From NCBI GenBank assembly GCA_963530515.1, contig CAUSEC010000002.1, forward strand, positions 124,001 through 188,000: DNA of 64,000 bases, in the 5' to 3' direction. The DNA is from CBFFRJ01 sp963530515. Lineage in GTDB: Bacteria > Pseudomonadota > Gammaproteobacteria > Enterobacterales > Enterobacteriaceae. The notes below the pieces were generated by a model. It was not told the origin of the DNA. It was given only the letters and a program-made list of their open reading frames with translations, and did no database searches. This document shows positions 1 to 9,143 of the stretch, piece after piece. Numbering within the stretch: the first letter of the stretch is position 1; every line of letters begins with the position of its first letter. The position numbers were made by a program, and so were the translations under genes.

Positions 1-1487
1 TCCGAGCTTGGCCACGGCATGGCTCGCACAACGCGCGGCATCATGTCGTAATCCCTGCTGCGCAGGCGGTTGGTTATCTGGGAGTTATCGACCTGGCGAA
101 TCTCCATGGTGATGCCCAGACGTGCCAGATTATGCTGGAACGGTAATACCCATTGGTTGTTGCCGCCGGAGGGCAGCAGCATCTCGAAGACAAAAGGTTT
201 GCCGGTTTGCGCATTCACCCGTTTCTGATCTTTCATGACCCAACCCGCCTGGGTCAGCAACTCGCTCGCCTTGAGCAGATTTTCGCGGTCATAACCGTCG
301 CCGTTTGACACCGCAGGGGTATAAATCGACGTGAAGACCTCCGGGGGAATGTCGGCTTTCATTGGCGCCAGCAGCGTCAGTTCGGCAGCATCCGGGTAGC
401 TGCGGGCGGCATACTCGGTATTCTGGAAATAGCTGGTGGTACGGCTGTAGGCGTTATAGAACAGGGCCTTGTTCATCCATTCGAAATCGAACGCCAGCGA
501 CACAGCTTCGCGCACGCGCCTGTCGCTGAACACTGGACGCTGGACATTAAACGCCAGCCAGCGTGTGTCCTGCGCGGAGGTATTTTTCTGCTCGTCTTTC
601 ACGATGTAGCCGCTGGCAAAATTATTGCCGATGTAACGGGTGGCCCAGTTCTTTGCGCTGCCTTCGGTGCGCATATCGAAGGCACCGGCTTTGAAGGCTT
701 CGAAGGCGACGTTATCGTCCAGATAATAGTCGTAGCGAATGCTGTCGAAATTCCAGCGGCCCCGGTTAACCGGCAGGTCGGCAGCCCAATAGTCCTTCAC
801 CCGTGTATAGGTGACATACTGCCCCATACGCCAGGCGCTGATGCGATAGGGGCCACTGCCCAGCGGCGGTTTACCCAGCGGATCGCTGAGTTTGTGATCC
901 TTCCAGAATTTTTCCGGCATGACCGGCAGGGAAAAGAGACTCAGCATGTTCTCTTTACCGGGCTCCCCAAGTTCAATGCGCACCGTCAGCGGGGCGATGG
1001 CTTTGACGGTGGTACCTTTGTAAATCAGGCGAAATTGCGGCACGCCTTCGGTCATAAACTTATGGAAGGTGAAAGCGACGTCACTGGCGCGGACAGGGGA
1101 ACCGTCGTGAAAGGTGGCGCGTGGGTTTAAAGAGACTTCCACCCAGGAGTAATCATCGGCATAACGCGCCATCTCGGCGATGAGCGGGTAATAGCTGCCT
1201 GGTTCATCATCGGAGGTGGTAAACAGCGTGTCGTACAGCGATTCTGTCCGCACAGCGGCGTTACCACGCAGGGCGAAACGGTTGAAGTTATCAAAGGTGC
1301 CAATGCTGGATAGCGTGACGCTACCGCCCTTAGGTGCGGCAGAATTCACGTAATCGAAATGATTAAAGTTCACGGCGTATTTAGGTTCGCCGATTACTGC
1401 AAAAGCATAATTTTCTTTAATTGTCTGGGCCTGGGCTACCAGGCTACAGAGCATAAAAAATGAAACAATTACGCGCAAAAACGTCAT
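1..1487 (-). CDS. yejA: YejA periplasmic oligopeptide-binding protein (3' end outside window)
   Basis: Minus-strand frame opening at ATG 1487 and running off the left edge after 495 complete codons; E. coli YejA is 604 residues, so roughly the last fifth is missing. The start encodes a signal peptide (MTFLRVIVSFFMLC..AQA) followed by a region closely matching YejA (for example EPKYAVNFNHFDYVN and TTSDDEPGSYYPLIAEMA). The frame at the window edge (DYDMMPR) is the same as at the start, so no frameshift is apparent. YejA is the solute-binding protein of the YejABEF ABC importer, which takes up peptides including microcin C; yejBEF would lie beyond the left edge. Identity is by recognition of the family sequence. 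Confidence 0.93.
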   Translation of the reverse strand, partial: MTFLRVIVSFFMLCSLVAQAQTIKENYAFAVIGEPKYAVNFNHFDYVNSAAPKGGSVTLSSIGTFDNFNRFALRGNAAVRTESLYDTLFTTSDDEPGSYYPLIAEMARYADDYSWVEVSLNPRATFHDGSPVRASDVAFTFHKFMTEGVPQFRLIYKGTTVKAIAPLTVRIELGEPGKENMLSLFSLPVMPEKFWKDHKLSDPLGKPPLGSGPYRISAWRMGQYVTYTRVKDYWAADLPVNRGRWNFDSIRYDYYLDDNVAFEAFKAGAFDMRTEGSAKNWATRYIGNNFASGYIVKDEQKNTSAQDTRWLAFNVQRPVFSDRRVREAVSLAFDFEWMNKALFYNAYSRTTSYFQNTEYAARSYPDAAELTLLAPMKADIPPEVFTSIYTPAVSNGDGYDRENLLKASELLTQAGWVMKDQKRVNAQTGKPFVFEMLLPSGGNNQWVLPFQHNLARLGITMEIRQVDNSQITNRLRSRDYDMMPRVVRAMPWPSS

Positions 1488-1581
1488 GGGTGAGTTCCTT
1501 TACCAGCTGCGCGCCGGGCGCGACATCGTCTTCTTATTGAATAATAAGGGAGGCCAGGTTCGTTGTGAAATAATAAAGGTG

Positions 1582-3138
1582 TCAAGGCCGCAATGAGAAG
1601 GGCTCGGGCTTCCAGTCCACGAACTGTTCCAGGGTCATAGGGCGGCTGAAATAATAGCCCTGAAGGAAATGCACGCCGTGTTCACACAGCCAGCGCGCCT
1701 GTTCCGGGGTCTCGACGCCTTCGGCCACAGTCGCCATGTTCAGCCGTTTTGCCAGCATCAGCACTGCATCCAGCACCGGGGAGGTGACGGTTTCAGTGCC
1801 AATCGCATTGACGAAACCACGATCGATTTTTAAATAATCCAGCGTGAAACGTTCGAGATAAATTAATGCACTATGGCCAGTCCCAAAATCATCAATAGCA
1901 ATTTCATAGCCTTCATTACGCAGCCACTGGAATAAGTTTGTCGCTTCCGTTTCGCGCAGCATATCCCGCTCGGTAATTTCGAGCACCAGGCTGAAATAGT
2001 CAGGCGGCAGGGATTGCGAAAATGCCCGAATATCCTCCTTGAAACTTTTGGCATGCAGGTGGCCGGGGGCGATGTTAATACCCAGTTTTGCGCCTTCTGG
2101 CAGCAGGGTTTGCAGTACCGGGGCATCTCGGGCAATGAGCTTAAACAGATGCAGCGTCAGCGGCACAATCAACTTTTGGGCCTCAGCAAACTGGATAAAG
2201 GCATCAGGCGGGATCTCGCCTGCGGTGGGGTGTTTCCAGCGCATCAGCACCTCCGCCCCCCGGACTTTTAACTCTGCTGCGTCCAGCACGGGCTGATAGA
2301 CCACATAGAACTGGTCACGCTTAATCGCGGTGAGGATTTCCTTTCCTGGTCGCATATGCACAAACAGCGCATAGGCTGCCAGCATTCCCACCAGAATCCC
2401 CGCCATCACGCCGAACAGCACGGCGAACTGAATATCTTCTGGTTTCCACCGTTCGGCATAAAGATAAATGGTCAGCGGCAGGTTAGGGAGGTGGGCGACG
2501 CGATACGGCGGGTGGCTCAACGACTGCAAATCAATCAGCCCAGGGGTGAAGGTGGATATGGCTTTATTGCCGATCCCGAGCGCGAGGCCGTTGAAGTCTT
2601 GCTGTTGTGTGGTGTAGAGAAGAAAAGGGGTGAGATTGATATTCAGAGAAGCGAAGACGCCGCGGTCGTCGAGCAATGGGCTACGAAACCACATTACCAC
2701 CGACGGTTTATCCGGCATCATCGGTGTACCGGGTAATAGCGCCATATCGGTATTTTTATTTAAATCAATCTCAGGAATCAGATCGCGCAATGGCACATTC
2801 ATCGGGCCGGTGGCAGACGAGCAGACCGCGTTTTGATCTTTAATCAGCAAGAAGGCGCGTACGTTAAGCGTAAAGGCGGCCCGGGAGGTGAGTTCACTGG
2901 CGACATCGCTGCATTCATTCAGGGTGAGAGGCTGCAGGGATTCTGCGGTGGCTTTAATATCTGCCAGGTAGTCAACCAGCCAGTGCTGGATACCGCTGAC
3001 CATCGCATCCATTTTCTCTTCGTGCTTGTTCTGCAGAATGAGGAACTGCATTCCCCCCACGATGACGGCCGCAAACAGCCCCGCCAGTATGCTCAGCAAA
3101 AGAATTTTTCGGCTAGCTGAAAAGTCGCGGGTAAACAT
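1582..3138 (-). CDS. pdeN: PdeN-type c-di-GMP phosphodiesterase with CSS sensor domain
   Basis: Membrane-anchored EAL phosphodiesterase (formerly Rtn). About 518 residues from ATG 3138; a GTG one codon upstream is also possible. Layout: transmembrane helix near 12-34, a periplasmic CSS-motif domain with Cys-Ser-Ser near 107-109 and a second Cys near 77, a second helix near 238-262, then the EAL domain. Catalytic signatures are present: EVLMRW near 297-302, IDDFGTG near 416-422, EGVE near 474-477 and QGY near 494. EVL in place of EAL is normal for this subfamily. Family knowledge: periplasmic redox state (DsbA/DsbB) controls activity through the CSS cysteines. It lies between yejA and mepS as in E. 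coli, separated from mepS by a terminator. Confidence 0.93.
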   Translation of the reverse strand: MFTRDFSASRKILLLSILAGLFAAVIVGGMQFLILQNKHEEKMDAMVSGIQHWLVDYLADIKATAESLQPLTLNECSDVASELTSRAAFTLNVRAFLLIKDQNAVCSSATGPMNVPLRDLIPEIDLNKNTDMALLPGTPMMPDKPSVVMWFRSPLLDDRGVFASLNINLTPFLLYTTQQQDFNGLALGIGNKAISTFTPGLIDLQSLSHPPYRVAHLPNLPLTIYLYAERWKPEDIQFAVLFGVMAGILVGMLAAYALFVHMRPGKEILTAIKRDQFYVVYQPVLDAAELKVRGAEVLMRWKHPTAGEIPPDAFIQFAEAQKLIVPLTLHLFKLIARDAPVLQTLLPEGAKLGINIAPGHLHAKSFKEDIRAFSQSLPPDYFSLVLEITERDMLRETEATNLFQWLRNEGYEIAIDDFGTGHSALIYLERFTLDYLKIDRGFVNAIGTETVTSPVLDAVLMLAKRLNMATVAEGVETPEQARWLCEHGVHFLQGYYFSRPMTLEQFVDWKPEPFSLRP

Positions 3139-3250
3139 CACTGGGATCCATTCTGATGTGCGATGGCATTTAGCCAGTCTATTGATCTAATTGATTTCCT
3201 GGAATATAGCCTGGATAACGCGGTGAGACCTACATTTTTACGGTGAAATT

Positions 3251-3290
3251 TAGCAATAAAAAAACACCGACGATGCGGTGTTTTTTTATT
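3251..3290. terminator. Bidirectional intrinsic terminator downstream of mepS
   Basis: An 8-bp stem (aaacaccg/cggtgttt, 3262-3283) with a six-base loop is flanked by an A-tract on the left and a T-tract on the right, so it reads as a terminator on both strands. It lies 40 bases after the mepS stop on the minus strand and separates mepS from pdeN. Confidence 0.85.
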
Positions 3291-3331
3291 GCCTTTACGC
3301 CAGCCAAGGGAATAACCGGCGAAGACTGCGA

Positions 3332-3895
3332 TTAGCTGCGGCTCAGCACGCGGCGCGCTTCGTTATAGCGCTTCTTCCAGTAGGGCTCATCCATGCTGGA
3401 AATCACGACACCACTGCTGGTGGAGGCATGCACAAACTGGTTGTTGCCCAGATAGATGCCAACGTGACGACCGGTAGAACCTGCTTTGAACAACACTAAA
3501 TCACCGGTACGCAGACTGGTGCGTGAAACGGAACGACCCATTTCCTGTTGTTCATAAGTAGAACGCGGTAACTCTAAGCCAAACTGTTCGCGGAAAGTAC
3601 GCTGCACGAAACCAGAACAATCGATACCTTTCTTGGTGTCACCACCTAAACGATAACGAACGCCTTTCCAGCTTGCGTATTGATCCATAATGCGGGATTT
3701 CACATCCAGATTACGAACCATACTTTCAAATTCATCCTGAGAGGCTTGCAGTGAAGAAGGATCTTCACCCACAGCATGCGTCTCAGGATGCATATTTTTC
3801 GCAGTGTTCGAGGAACACGCCGACAACAAAACTGCTACTGCTACAGCGGGAATTGCCCGCAAGATATATCTCAAAATCGGCTGAGATTTGACCAT
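3332..3895 (-). CDS. mepS: MepS murein DD-endopeptidase lipoprotein
   Basis: NlpC/P60 hydrolase that cleaves the D-Ala-mDAP cross-link in peptidoglycan so that new strands can be inserted; degraded in the periplasm by NlpI-Prc in E. coli. 187 residues (188 in E. coli). The N-terminus has a lipoprotein signal with lipobox LLSAC, lipidated Cys27. The catalytic set is visible: Cys93 in DCSGF, His144 in RHVGIYLG and His156 in FVHAS. It is preceded by a 432-base intergenic region and followed by a strong terminator, so it is probably transcribed alone. Nothing unusual in the protein. Confidence 0.97.
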   Translation of the reverse strand: MVKSQPILRYILRAIPAVAVAVLLSACSSNTAKNMHPETHAVGEDPSSLQASQDEFESMVRNLDVKSRIMDQYASWKGVRYRLGGDTKKGIDCSGFVQRTFREQFGLELPRSTYEQQEMGRSVSRTSLRTGDLVLFKAGSTGRHVGIYLGNNQFVHASTSSGVVISSMDEPYWKKRYNEARRVLSRS

Positions 3896-4327
3896 GTTAA
3901 TTATTTTCCCTTGAAGTCCTTAACGAAAATATCGTTATAAATATTGCCAACGCAGCGAGATTAATTACCTGCGTACAATGAGACAATTCTTGATGGTCAA
4001 ATCTGTGGGAGAACGCACAAATTTATTCGCGATGAGAATTATTGCTCTTTTTCCACGAGGCAGACCGAGATTACCCTAACCCCCTTATCAATGCGAGCGC
4101 TTTTCCGCGATTTTTTATAAGAAATAATGATACAAAAAGTGAATTTCCAGAAATGCACAAAAAGCGTTCAATTTGGGTTAAATATCACGCAACTGGCTCA
4201 TTTTAATCATGAATATTGTGACAGAAAAATGACGGGGATTGAGTGATTTCAAGAAGTTTGCATCAGGGACCAAAACGATCCCTGATATTGACAGTGTACT
4301 GATGTTAATAAAATGTTTAGCGGTTGT
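3896..4327. other. mepS upstream region, 432 bases without a gene
   Basis: AT-rich leader and promoter region of mepS. One inverted repeat (atcaggga at 4262-4269, tccctgat at 4279-4286) sits just past the lpxT stop and could end lpxT transcripts, but it has no T-tract. No convincing small ORF or known sRNA was recognised. I looked for the LpxT-regulating peptide PmrR here and did not find it. Confidence 0.5.
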
Positions 4328-5023
4328 TTATTTTCCCGGCAGATAACGATCAAATGCAGCGATTATTTTGTCGCTCAGCGGGGTCATCAGGCACCATGGC
4401 AGACCAATCAGCGCGACGGAAAGCGAACCGACGGCAATATCGGTAAACCAGTGGGCACCGATCATCACGCGCGGAAAAGCGAAAACCACAAAAATAATCA
4501 GGGCTATGGCGAACGCTTTTTTGCCGAAATAACGCAGCATAATAGCGGAAAAAATAAGCAGCATCATGCCATGATCGCCTGGAAAACTGTCTTTGGACGC
4601 GTCCTTGGTCGGGAAATGCAACAATTCACTGACGCGATGAATATCCGTGAAGAATAGCGTCGGGCTTGCACGTTTTACCGGAATCACTAATTGCGCCAGC
4701 TGGTTTAATACCACCGCGAACAACAGCATCGTCAGGCCAATAATAAGGATGCGACGACGCCCCTGCCGGTCTTCCTTCATCCAGAACCCCAGCATCAGAC
4801 ATCCCATGGCCAGCAGCGAGCAGGCGTCAAAGGCGCGGTTGTTTGTCAGTGCAACCAGCCACAGAAAAGCGCGACTCTCGACCAGCTCCTGGTTGAAGAA
4901 GTGAAAAATGGAGGCGTCCAGTGGGAACCATGCACCGTGATTTACTGGCAGATACCAGGAGAGGAACAACGCCAGACCGGCGGCATTAAGAAGCAAAATT
5001 TGCGGTAAGCGAGTTTTCATCAT
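4328..5023 (-). CDS. lpxT: LpxT lipid A 1-diphosphate synthase
   Basis: Inner-membrane PAP2 phosphotransferase that moves a phosphate from undecaprenyl pyrophosphate to the lipid A 1-phosphate, recycling the carrier lipid on the periplasmic side. 231 residues, about six hydrophobic segments. The PAP2 motifs are visible: KRASP near 118, SFPGDHG near 146-152 (His151) and RVMIGAHWFTD near 185-195 (Arg185, His191, Asp195). Two ATG codons are in tandem at the start; the second (5020) matches the E. coli N-terminus better. It follows yeiR by 39 bases on the same strand, so the two are probably co-transcribed. Confidence 0.94.
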   Translation of the reverse strand: MMKTRLPQILLLNAAGLALFLSWYLPVNHGAWFPLDASIFHFFNQELVESRAFLWLVALTNNRAFDACSLLAMGCLMLGFWMKEDRQGRRRILIIGLTMLLFAVVLNQLAQLVIPVKRASPTLFFTDIHRVSELLHFPTKDASKDSFPGDHGMMLLIFSAIMLRYFGKKAFAIALIIFVVFAFPRVMIGAHWFTDIAVGSLSVALIGLPWCLMTPLSDKIIAAFDRYLPGK

Positions 5024-5062
5024 TAGCCATTCTTAAAAAATAAGGGCAAAACAGTAGTACCC

Positions 5063-6040
5063 TTAATCTAAACGAAGCTTCAACAGACTGGACTGAAGGG
5101 CATTCCAGTCCGCCTCAGAAGCGGTAATTAGCTCAATTCGACTATCCGGCGGCGCGACGTTTTGCGTTTCAATATGAAAATCCTGACCCTGACGATTAAG
5201 CCGGACTAATCCTTCCGGAATGCGCATCACGCCCTTCACGCGCTCGACCGGTGCCAGACGTGCCCACTCCATCAGGCCAATGGTGTCGAAGCAGGTATCG
5301 GCATCAAAAATCCAGCCGCAAGCCTTGTGACCCTGGCCGCTATTGAGGCTGCGACGCCAGCGCTGGTGCTCCGGCAGGCTTAACGCTGCAAGGCCTTTTC
5401 TTTCACCCGTGTGGTGATGGTGCTCAGCACTCACGGGCAGCTCCCGCTTATTGCGGCGCGGGGTATCGAGCAGTTCAACGGCGATATTTCCCTGAGTGGC
5501 TTCAATGCGCTGGCGGTCACCACCGTACTGCTGCCACCAGCGATCAAAGGCCTGAAGGCTCTCTTCGCCAGCCCGATCCTGCTTATTGGCAACGATAATG
5601 TCGGCGGCGGCTAATTGATCGCGGAAGTTTTCGTTGGTGAGGGCTTTTTCGTCCAGTAACTGACGGGGATCGAGCAGGCACAATGTCGCTTGCAGGTCGA
5701 TCCAGGGTTCATACACGGGGGCGGTCAGCATATCGAGGATCTGTTTGGGATGGCCAAGACCCGTTGGCTCAATCAGCAGGCGATCGGGTTTTCCCTGACG
5801 CAGCAAGGTATTGAGGCCGACCTGCATCGGTAAACCATTCACGCAACACATGCATCCGCCGGGGATCTCTTTTAGTAACGCGCCGCTGTCGGCCAGTAGC
5901 GCACCGTCGATGCCGACTTCACCAAATTCGTTGACCAGTACGGCCCATTTTTCATTCTCAGGTTTATTCGCCAGCAAATGCAGAATAGCGGTGGTTTTTC
6001 CGCTGCCGAGAAAGCCAGTAATCAGGTTAGTTTTGGTCAC
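5063..6040 (-). CDS. yeiR: YeiR zinc-binding COG0523 GTPase
   Basis: P-loop GTPase of the COG0523 (CobW/ZNG) metallochaperone family; E. coli YeiR binds zinc and hydrolyses GTP. 325 residues from GTG 6040. That start is chosen because TGGAG lies about six bases upstream and the sequence then matches the E. coli start (TKTNLITGF); an in-frame upstream ATG would add 19 unrelated residues. Visible motifs: Walker A GFLGSGKT at 9-16, metal site GGCMCC near 61-66, NKQD near 151-154 for guanine, and a His run near 206-209 that probably binds metal. The partner apo-protein is unknown. Lies between yeiQ and lpxT as in E. coli. Confidence 0.92.
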   Translation of the reverse strand: MTKTNLITGFLGSGKTTAILHLLANKPENEKWAVLVNEFGEVGIDGALLADSGALLKEIPGGCMCCVNGLPMQVGLNTLLRQGKPDRLLIEPTGLGHPKQILDMLTAPVYEPWIDLQATLCLLDPRQLLDEKALTNENFRDQLAAADIIVANKQDRAGEESLQAFDRWWQQYGGDRQRIEATQGNIAVELLDTPRRNKRELPVSAEHHHHTGERKGLAALSLPEHQRWRRSLNSGQGHKACGWIFDADTCFDTIGLMEWARLAPVERVKGVMRIPEGLVRLNRQGQDFHIETQNVAPPDSRIELITASEADWNALQSSLLKLRLD

Positions 6041-6155
6041 GTGTACTCCAGGATGACGCATAAAAACAGGTGCGACAATCCTGGCGAAAAAGTGCAAGAA
6101 AGAGAAGGGCGGGAGTGGAGAAAGGTCTCTCCACTCGCCTTAAGGGCAAAAAAGG

Positions 6156-7622
6156 TTAACCTGCGAGGGTGTGATGTACCGCCAGTCGGGCACCGTTTTG
6201 CGCCAGATTTTCCCAGGCTGACTGGATCGCCTGCACAAACGCCGGGTCTGCGGGAAGGTCGGTGCCAAAGATTTCGCTCAAGCTCAACAACGCCACGACG
6301 CGCTTGCTCTGCGCATGGGTTTGCACCAGCGTGTGGATTTTTTCCGCCAGCGGATCGCGCACGTCAATCGCCGCACCCGCATCATCAACACCGCTGACGT
6401 AACGCATCCAGCCCGCCACGCCCAGCGCCAGCAAAGACCAGTCGCTGCCGCGCTGCAAATGAATACGAATACTTTCCAGCATGCGCTGCGGCAGCTTTTG
6501 ACTGCCATCCATTGCAATTTGCCAGGTGCGGTGCTTCAGGGCTGGGTTCGCAAAACGCTCCAGCAGGCTTTCCGCGTAGGCGTTCAGGTCAACGCCGCTG
6601 ATGTTTAGCGTGGGTGCCTGCTCGCTTAGAATCAGCTGGCGTGCCGCCGCCCGGTAATCGTCATCGCGCATGCAATCAGCAATGTGCGCAAAACCGGCCA
6701 GGTAACCCAGGTAGGCGAGGAAAGAGTGACTGCCGTTCAGCATGCGCAGTTTCATCTCTTCCCATGGGCGGACATCCTGCACCATCTGCACGCCAGCGAT
6801 TTCCCATTGCGGGCGTCCGGCAACAAAATCGTCTTCAATGACCCACTGAATATACGGCTCGCAGCTGATCGCGACCGGGTCGGCAACCCCCAGCACCGCC
6901 GTGATTTCCGCCAGCGATTCATCTGTGGCGGCAGGCACGATGCGATCCACCATAGTAGAAGGGAAACTCACCTGTTGGCCTATCCAGTCGGCCAGCTCAG
7001 CAGAACGGGTCTGGGCCATGCCGAGCACCGCGTGTTTGACCACGTGGCCATTGTCCGGGATGTTGTCACAAGACAGCACGGTAAACGGCAGCAGGCCACG
7101 CTCGCGACGACGCGACAGCGCTTCAACCAGAATGCCGGGGGCGGAGTGCGGCTCGGTGGGATGTTCCAGATCGTGCGCGATACGCGGCTGACTGAGATCC
7201 AGTTTGCCGGTCGCCGGGTCGATGCAATAGCCCTTTTCGGTGATGGTCAGGGATACAATCGCCACCTGCGGCTCGCAGAATTTCTCAATAATAGCGGCCA
7301 GTGAATCCAGCTTTGCGTTCAGGCATTCATTGACCACACCAATAATTCTGGCCTCATTTCCCTGAGCCCCTTTTTCCAGCACAGTATACAAATTGTCCTG
7401 CTGTCGCAGTTGGGCCATCAGCTGATCGCCGCTGAATAAGCTGATCTCACAGATGCCCCAGTCGCCTCCCTGCGCATTCAGTACCCGGTCGGTTAACAAT
7501 GCCTGATGGGCACGGTGAAAGGCACCAAAACCGAAGTGGACTATGCGCGAGCGCAAGGACTGGCGATCGTACTGGGGGCGCTTCACCGAATCCGGGAGCG
7601 TGGCGGAGGCAATGGTCTGCAT
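6156..7622 (-). CDS. yeiQ: YeiQ mannitol-dehydrogenase-family oxidoreductase
   Basis: NAD-dependent polyol or uronate dehydrogenase related to fructuronate reductase UxuB and mannitol dehydrogenase. 488 residues from ATG 7622, exactly the E. coli YeiQ length; AGGTG lies just upstream, and the longer in-frame extension has no family match. The N-terminal Rossmann segment (IVHFGFGAFHRAHQ) and the catalytic-region segment MKLRMLNGSHSFLAYLG are typical. The substrate of YeiQ has not been settled. Here it is divergent from uxuA, whose product dehydrates mannonate; UxuB makes mannonate from fructuronate, so the arrangement suggests YeiQ acts as the fructuronate reductase. That assignment is inference. 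Confidence 0.88.
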   Translation of the reverse strand: MQTIASATLPDSVKRPQYDRQSLRSRIVHFGFGAFHRAHQALLTDRVLNAQGGDWGICEISLFSGDQLMAQLRQQDNLYTVLEKGAQGNEARIIGVVNECLNAKLDSLAAIIEKFCEPQVAIVSLTITEKGYCIDPATGKLDLSQPRIAHDLEHPTEPHSAPGILVEALSRRRERGLLPFTVLSCDNIPDNGHVVKHAVLGMAQTRSAELADWIGQQVSFPSTMVDRIVPAATDESLAEITAVLGVADPVAISCEPYIQWVIEDDFVAGRPQWEIAGVQMVQDVRPWEEMKLRMLNGSHSFLAYLGYLAGFAHIADCMRDDDYRAAARQLILSEQAPTLNISGVDLNAYAESLLERFANPALKHRTWQIAMDGSQKLPQRMLESIRIHLQRGSDWSLLALGVAGWMRYVSGVDDAGAAIDVRDPLAEKIHTLVQTHAQSKRVVALLSLSEIFGTDLPADPAFVQAIQSAWENLAQNGARLAVHHTLAG

Positions 7623-7685
7623 AAATTGACACCTGATTAACCAATAATTAACAAGGTGCAGTGTAAAGTTATATGACAGCAAATT

Positions 7686-7703
7686 AAATTGGTGTGCCTT
7701 AAA
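7686..7703. promoter_or_regulatory. Candidate ExuR/UxuR-like operator between yeiQ and uxuA
   Basis: AAATTGGTGTGCCTTAAA lies midway between the divergent starts. The left half and the central CC agree with the known ExuR/UxuR operator AAATTGGTATACCAATTT (about 11 of 18 positions); the right half is degenerate. A separate AACCAAT half-site lies nearer yeiQ (about 7645). Suggestive only. Confidence 0.4.
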
Positions 7704-7826
7704 TATCCGGGTAATGTGAGCTGGATCAATCATTGTTGGTGTGGGCTTTGACCCCTTTGGTGAAACATGTATGGTAGTCGTCATCAGCTGTTCTGTATTG
7801 GTATAACAACTTCTTGAGGTGAGGCA

Positions 7827-9017
7827 ATGGAACAAACCTGGCGTTGGTACGGACCGAACGATCCGGTGTCTTTAGATGATGTGCGTCAGGCTGGCGCAAC
7901 AGGTGTGGTGACGGCGCTGCATCACATTCCTAACGGCCAGGTCTGGCCGGTTGATGAAATCAAAAAACGCCAGGCCATGTTAGCCGAAAAAGGGCTGGTC
8001 TGGTCGGTAGTGGAAAGCATTCCGGTTCATGAAGAGATCAAAACCCACACCGGGCAATTTGAGACCTGGATTGCGAACTATCAGCAAAGTATTCGTAACC
8101 TGGCTGAATGTGGCATCGACACCGTCTGCTACAACTTTATGCCCATTCTCGACTGGACGCGTACCGATCTGGAGTATCAACTGCCGGACGGTTCCAAAGC
8201 CCTGCGCTTTGATCAGATAGCCTTCGCCGCGTTTGAGTTATACATCCTCAAACGTGAAGGGGCGCAGGCGGACTACAGTGAAGAAGAGCAGCAGCAGGCG
8301 CAGGCTTATTTCGAAGCGATGAGTGCAGCAGAGATTGAAAAGCTGACGCGCAACATTATTGCCGGTCTTCCGGGGGCGGAAGAGGGCTACACGCTGGCGC
8401 AGTTCCACGCTCGTCTGGCGGAATACGACGGCATTGATAAAGCACAGCTGCGTGAAAACATGGCCTATTTCCTGCGTGCCATTGTTCCGGTAGCTGAAGC
8501 CTGCGGTCTGCGTCTTGCCGTTCACCCGGACGATCCGCCGCGTCCTATCCTCGGCCTGCCGCGCATTGTCTCCACGCTTGAAGATATGCAGTGGCTCAAA
8601 GAGGCGGTCAACAGCATCCACAACGGCTTCACCATGTGTACCGGTTCTTACGGTGTGCGCGCCGACAATGACCTGGTGCTGATGGTTGAGACCTTTGGCG
8701 ATCGTATTCACTTTACGCACTTACGCTCCACTTGCCGTGAAGCGAACCCGAAAACCTTCCACGAAGCCGCGCACCTGGGCGGTGATGTCAACATGGTGGC
8801 AGTGGTGGATGCGATTCTGCGTGAAGAGCAACGTCGTAAGAAAGCAGGCGACCTGCGTCCGATTCCGTTCCGTCCGGATCATGGTCACCAGATGCTGGAT
8901 GATCTGCGCAAGAAAACCAACCCAGGCTACTCAGCAATTGGGCGCTTGAAAGGGATGGCAGAAGTGCGCGGTGTTGAGCTGGCACTGAAAATGACCAAAT
9001 ATCCAGAGCTGTTGTAA
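7827..9017 (+). CDS. uxuA: UxuA mannonate dehydratase
   Basis: Converts D-mannonate to 2-keto-3-deoxygluconate in glucuronate catabolism (Mn/Fe dependent TIM-barrel enzyme). 396 residues (394 in E. coli). The start MEQTWRWYGPNDPVSL is almost identical to E. coli UxuA, and the conserved segments AVHPDDPPRPILGLPR, TGSYGVRADND, FTHLRS and PDHGHQMLDDL are all present. A strong ribosome site (GAGGTGAGG) precedes the ATG. In E. coli uxuA is with uxuB far from here, so this placement opposite yeiQ is a different arrangement; the genome could carry another uxuAB. Confidence 0.96.
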   Translation: MEQTWRWYGPNDPVSLDDVRQAGATGVVTALHHIPNGQVWPVDEIKKRQAMLAEKGLVWSVVESIPVHEEIKTHTGQFETWIANYQQSIRNLAECGIDTVCYNFMPILDWTRTDLEYQLPDGSKALRFDQIAFAAFELYILKREGAQADYSEEEQQQAQAYFEAMSAAEIEKLTRNIIAGLPGAEEGYTLAQFHARLAEYDGIDKAQLRENMAYFLRAIVPVAEACGLRLAVHPDDPPRPILGLPRIVSTLEDMQWLKEAVNSIHNGFTMCTGSYGVRADNDLVLMVETFGDRIHFTHLRSTCREANPKTFHEAAHLGGDVNMVAVVDAILREEQRRKKAGDLRPIPFRPDHGHQMLDDLRKKTNPGYSAIGRLKGMAEVRGVELALKMTKYPELL

Positions 9018-9022
9018 TGACC

Positions 9023-9054
9023 TTGCCCGGTGGCGCAGCGCTTACCGGGCCTAC
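9023..9054 (+). repeat. REP element, left half of a REP pair
   Basis: A typical enterobacterial REP palindrome (TTGCCCGG..CCGGGCCTAC) directly after uxuA. It pairs with an inverted REP at 9097-9129, the two flanking the terminator. Confidence 0.8.
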
Positions 9055-9084
9055 AAAAAAACCGGCCAATGAGCCGGTTTTTTT
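9055..9084. terminator. Bidirectional terminator between uxuA and efpL
   Basis: Stem aaccggc/gccggtt (9060-9066 with 9073-9079), A-tract on the left and T-tract on the right. It ends uxuA on the plus strand and can end efpL on the minus strand. Confidence 0.85.
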
Positions 9085-9096
9085 ATGTGTGTTTCT

Positions 9097-9129
9097 GTAG
9101 GCCGGGTAGGGCGAAGCCGCCACCCGGCA
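9097..9129 (-). repeat. REP element, right half of a REP pair
   Basis: An inverted REP (GTAGGCCGGGTAG..CCACCCGGCA) between the terminator and the efpL stop. With 9023-9054 it forms a BIME-like pair. Confidence 0.8.
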
Positions 9130-9143
9130 CAAACAGCGGACGA

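Noticed and set aside
1..1487. Possible frameshift in yejA, as it is not closed in the window
   Set aside because: The reading frame at the left edge (DYDMMPR) is the same as that at the start codon, so it is simply cut by the window edge.
3896..4327. PmrR-type peptide gene near lpxT
   Set aside because: No short hydrophobic frame resembling PmrR was found in the gaps on either side of lpxT.
6684..7304. A 206-codon frame opposite yeiQ
   Set aside because: Entirely antisense to yeiQ and with no start signal.
8238..8720. A 160-codon frame on the minus strand inside uxuA
   Set aside because: It lies wholly within a clear uxuA gene, has no family similarity I recognise and no ribosome site.
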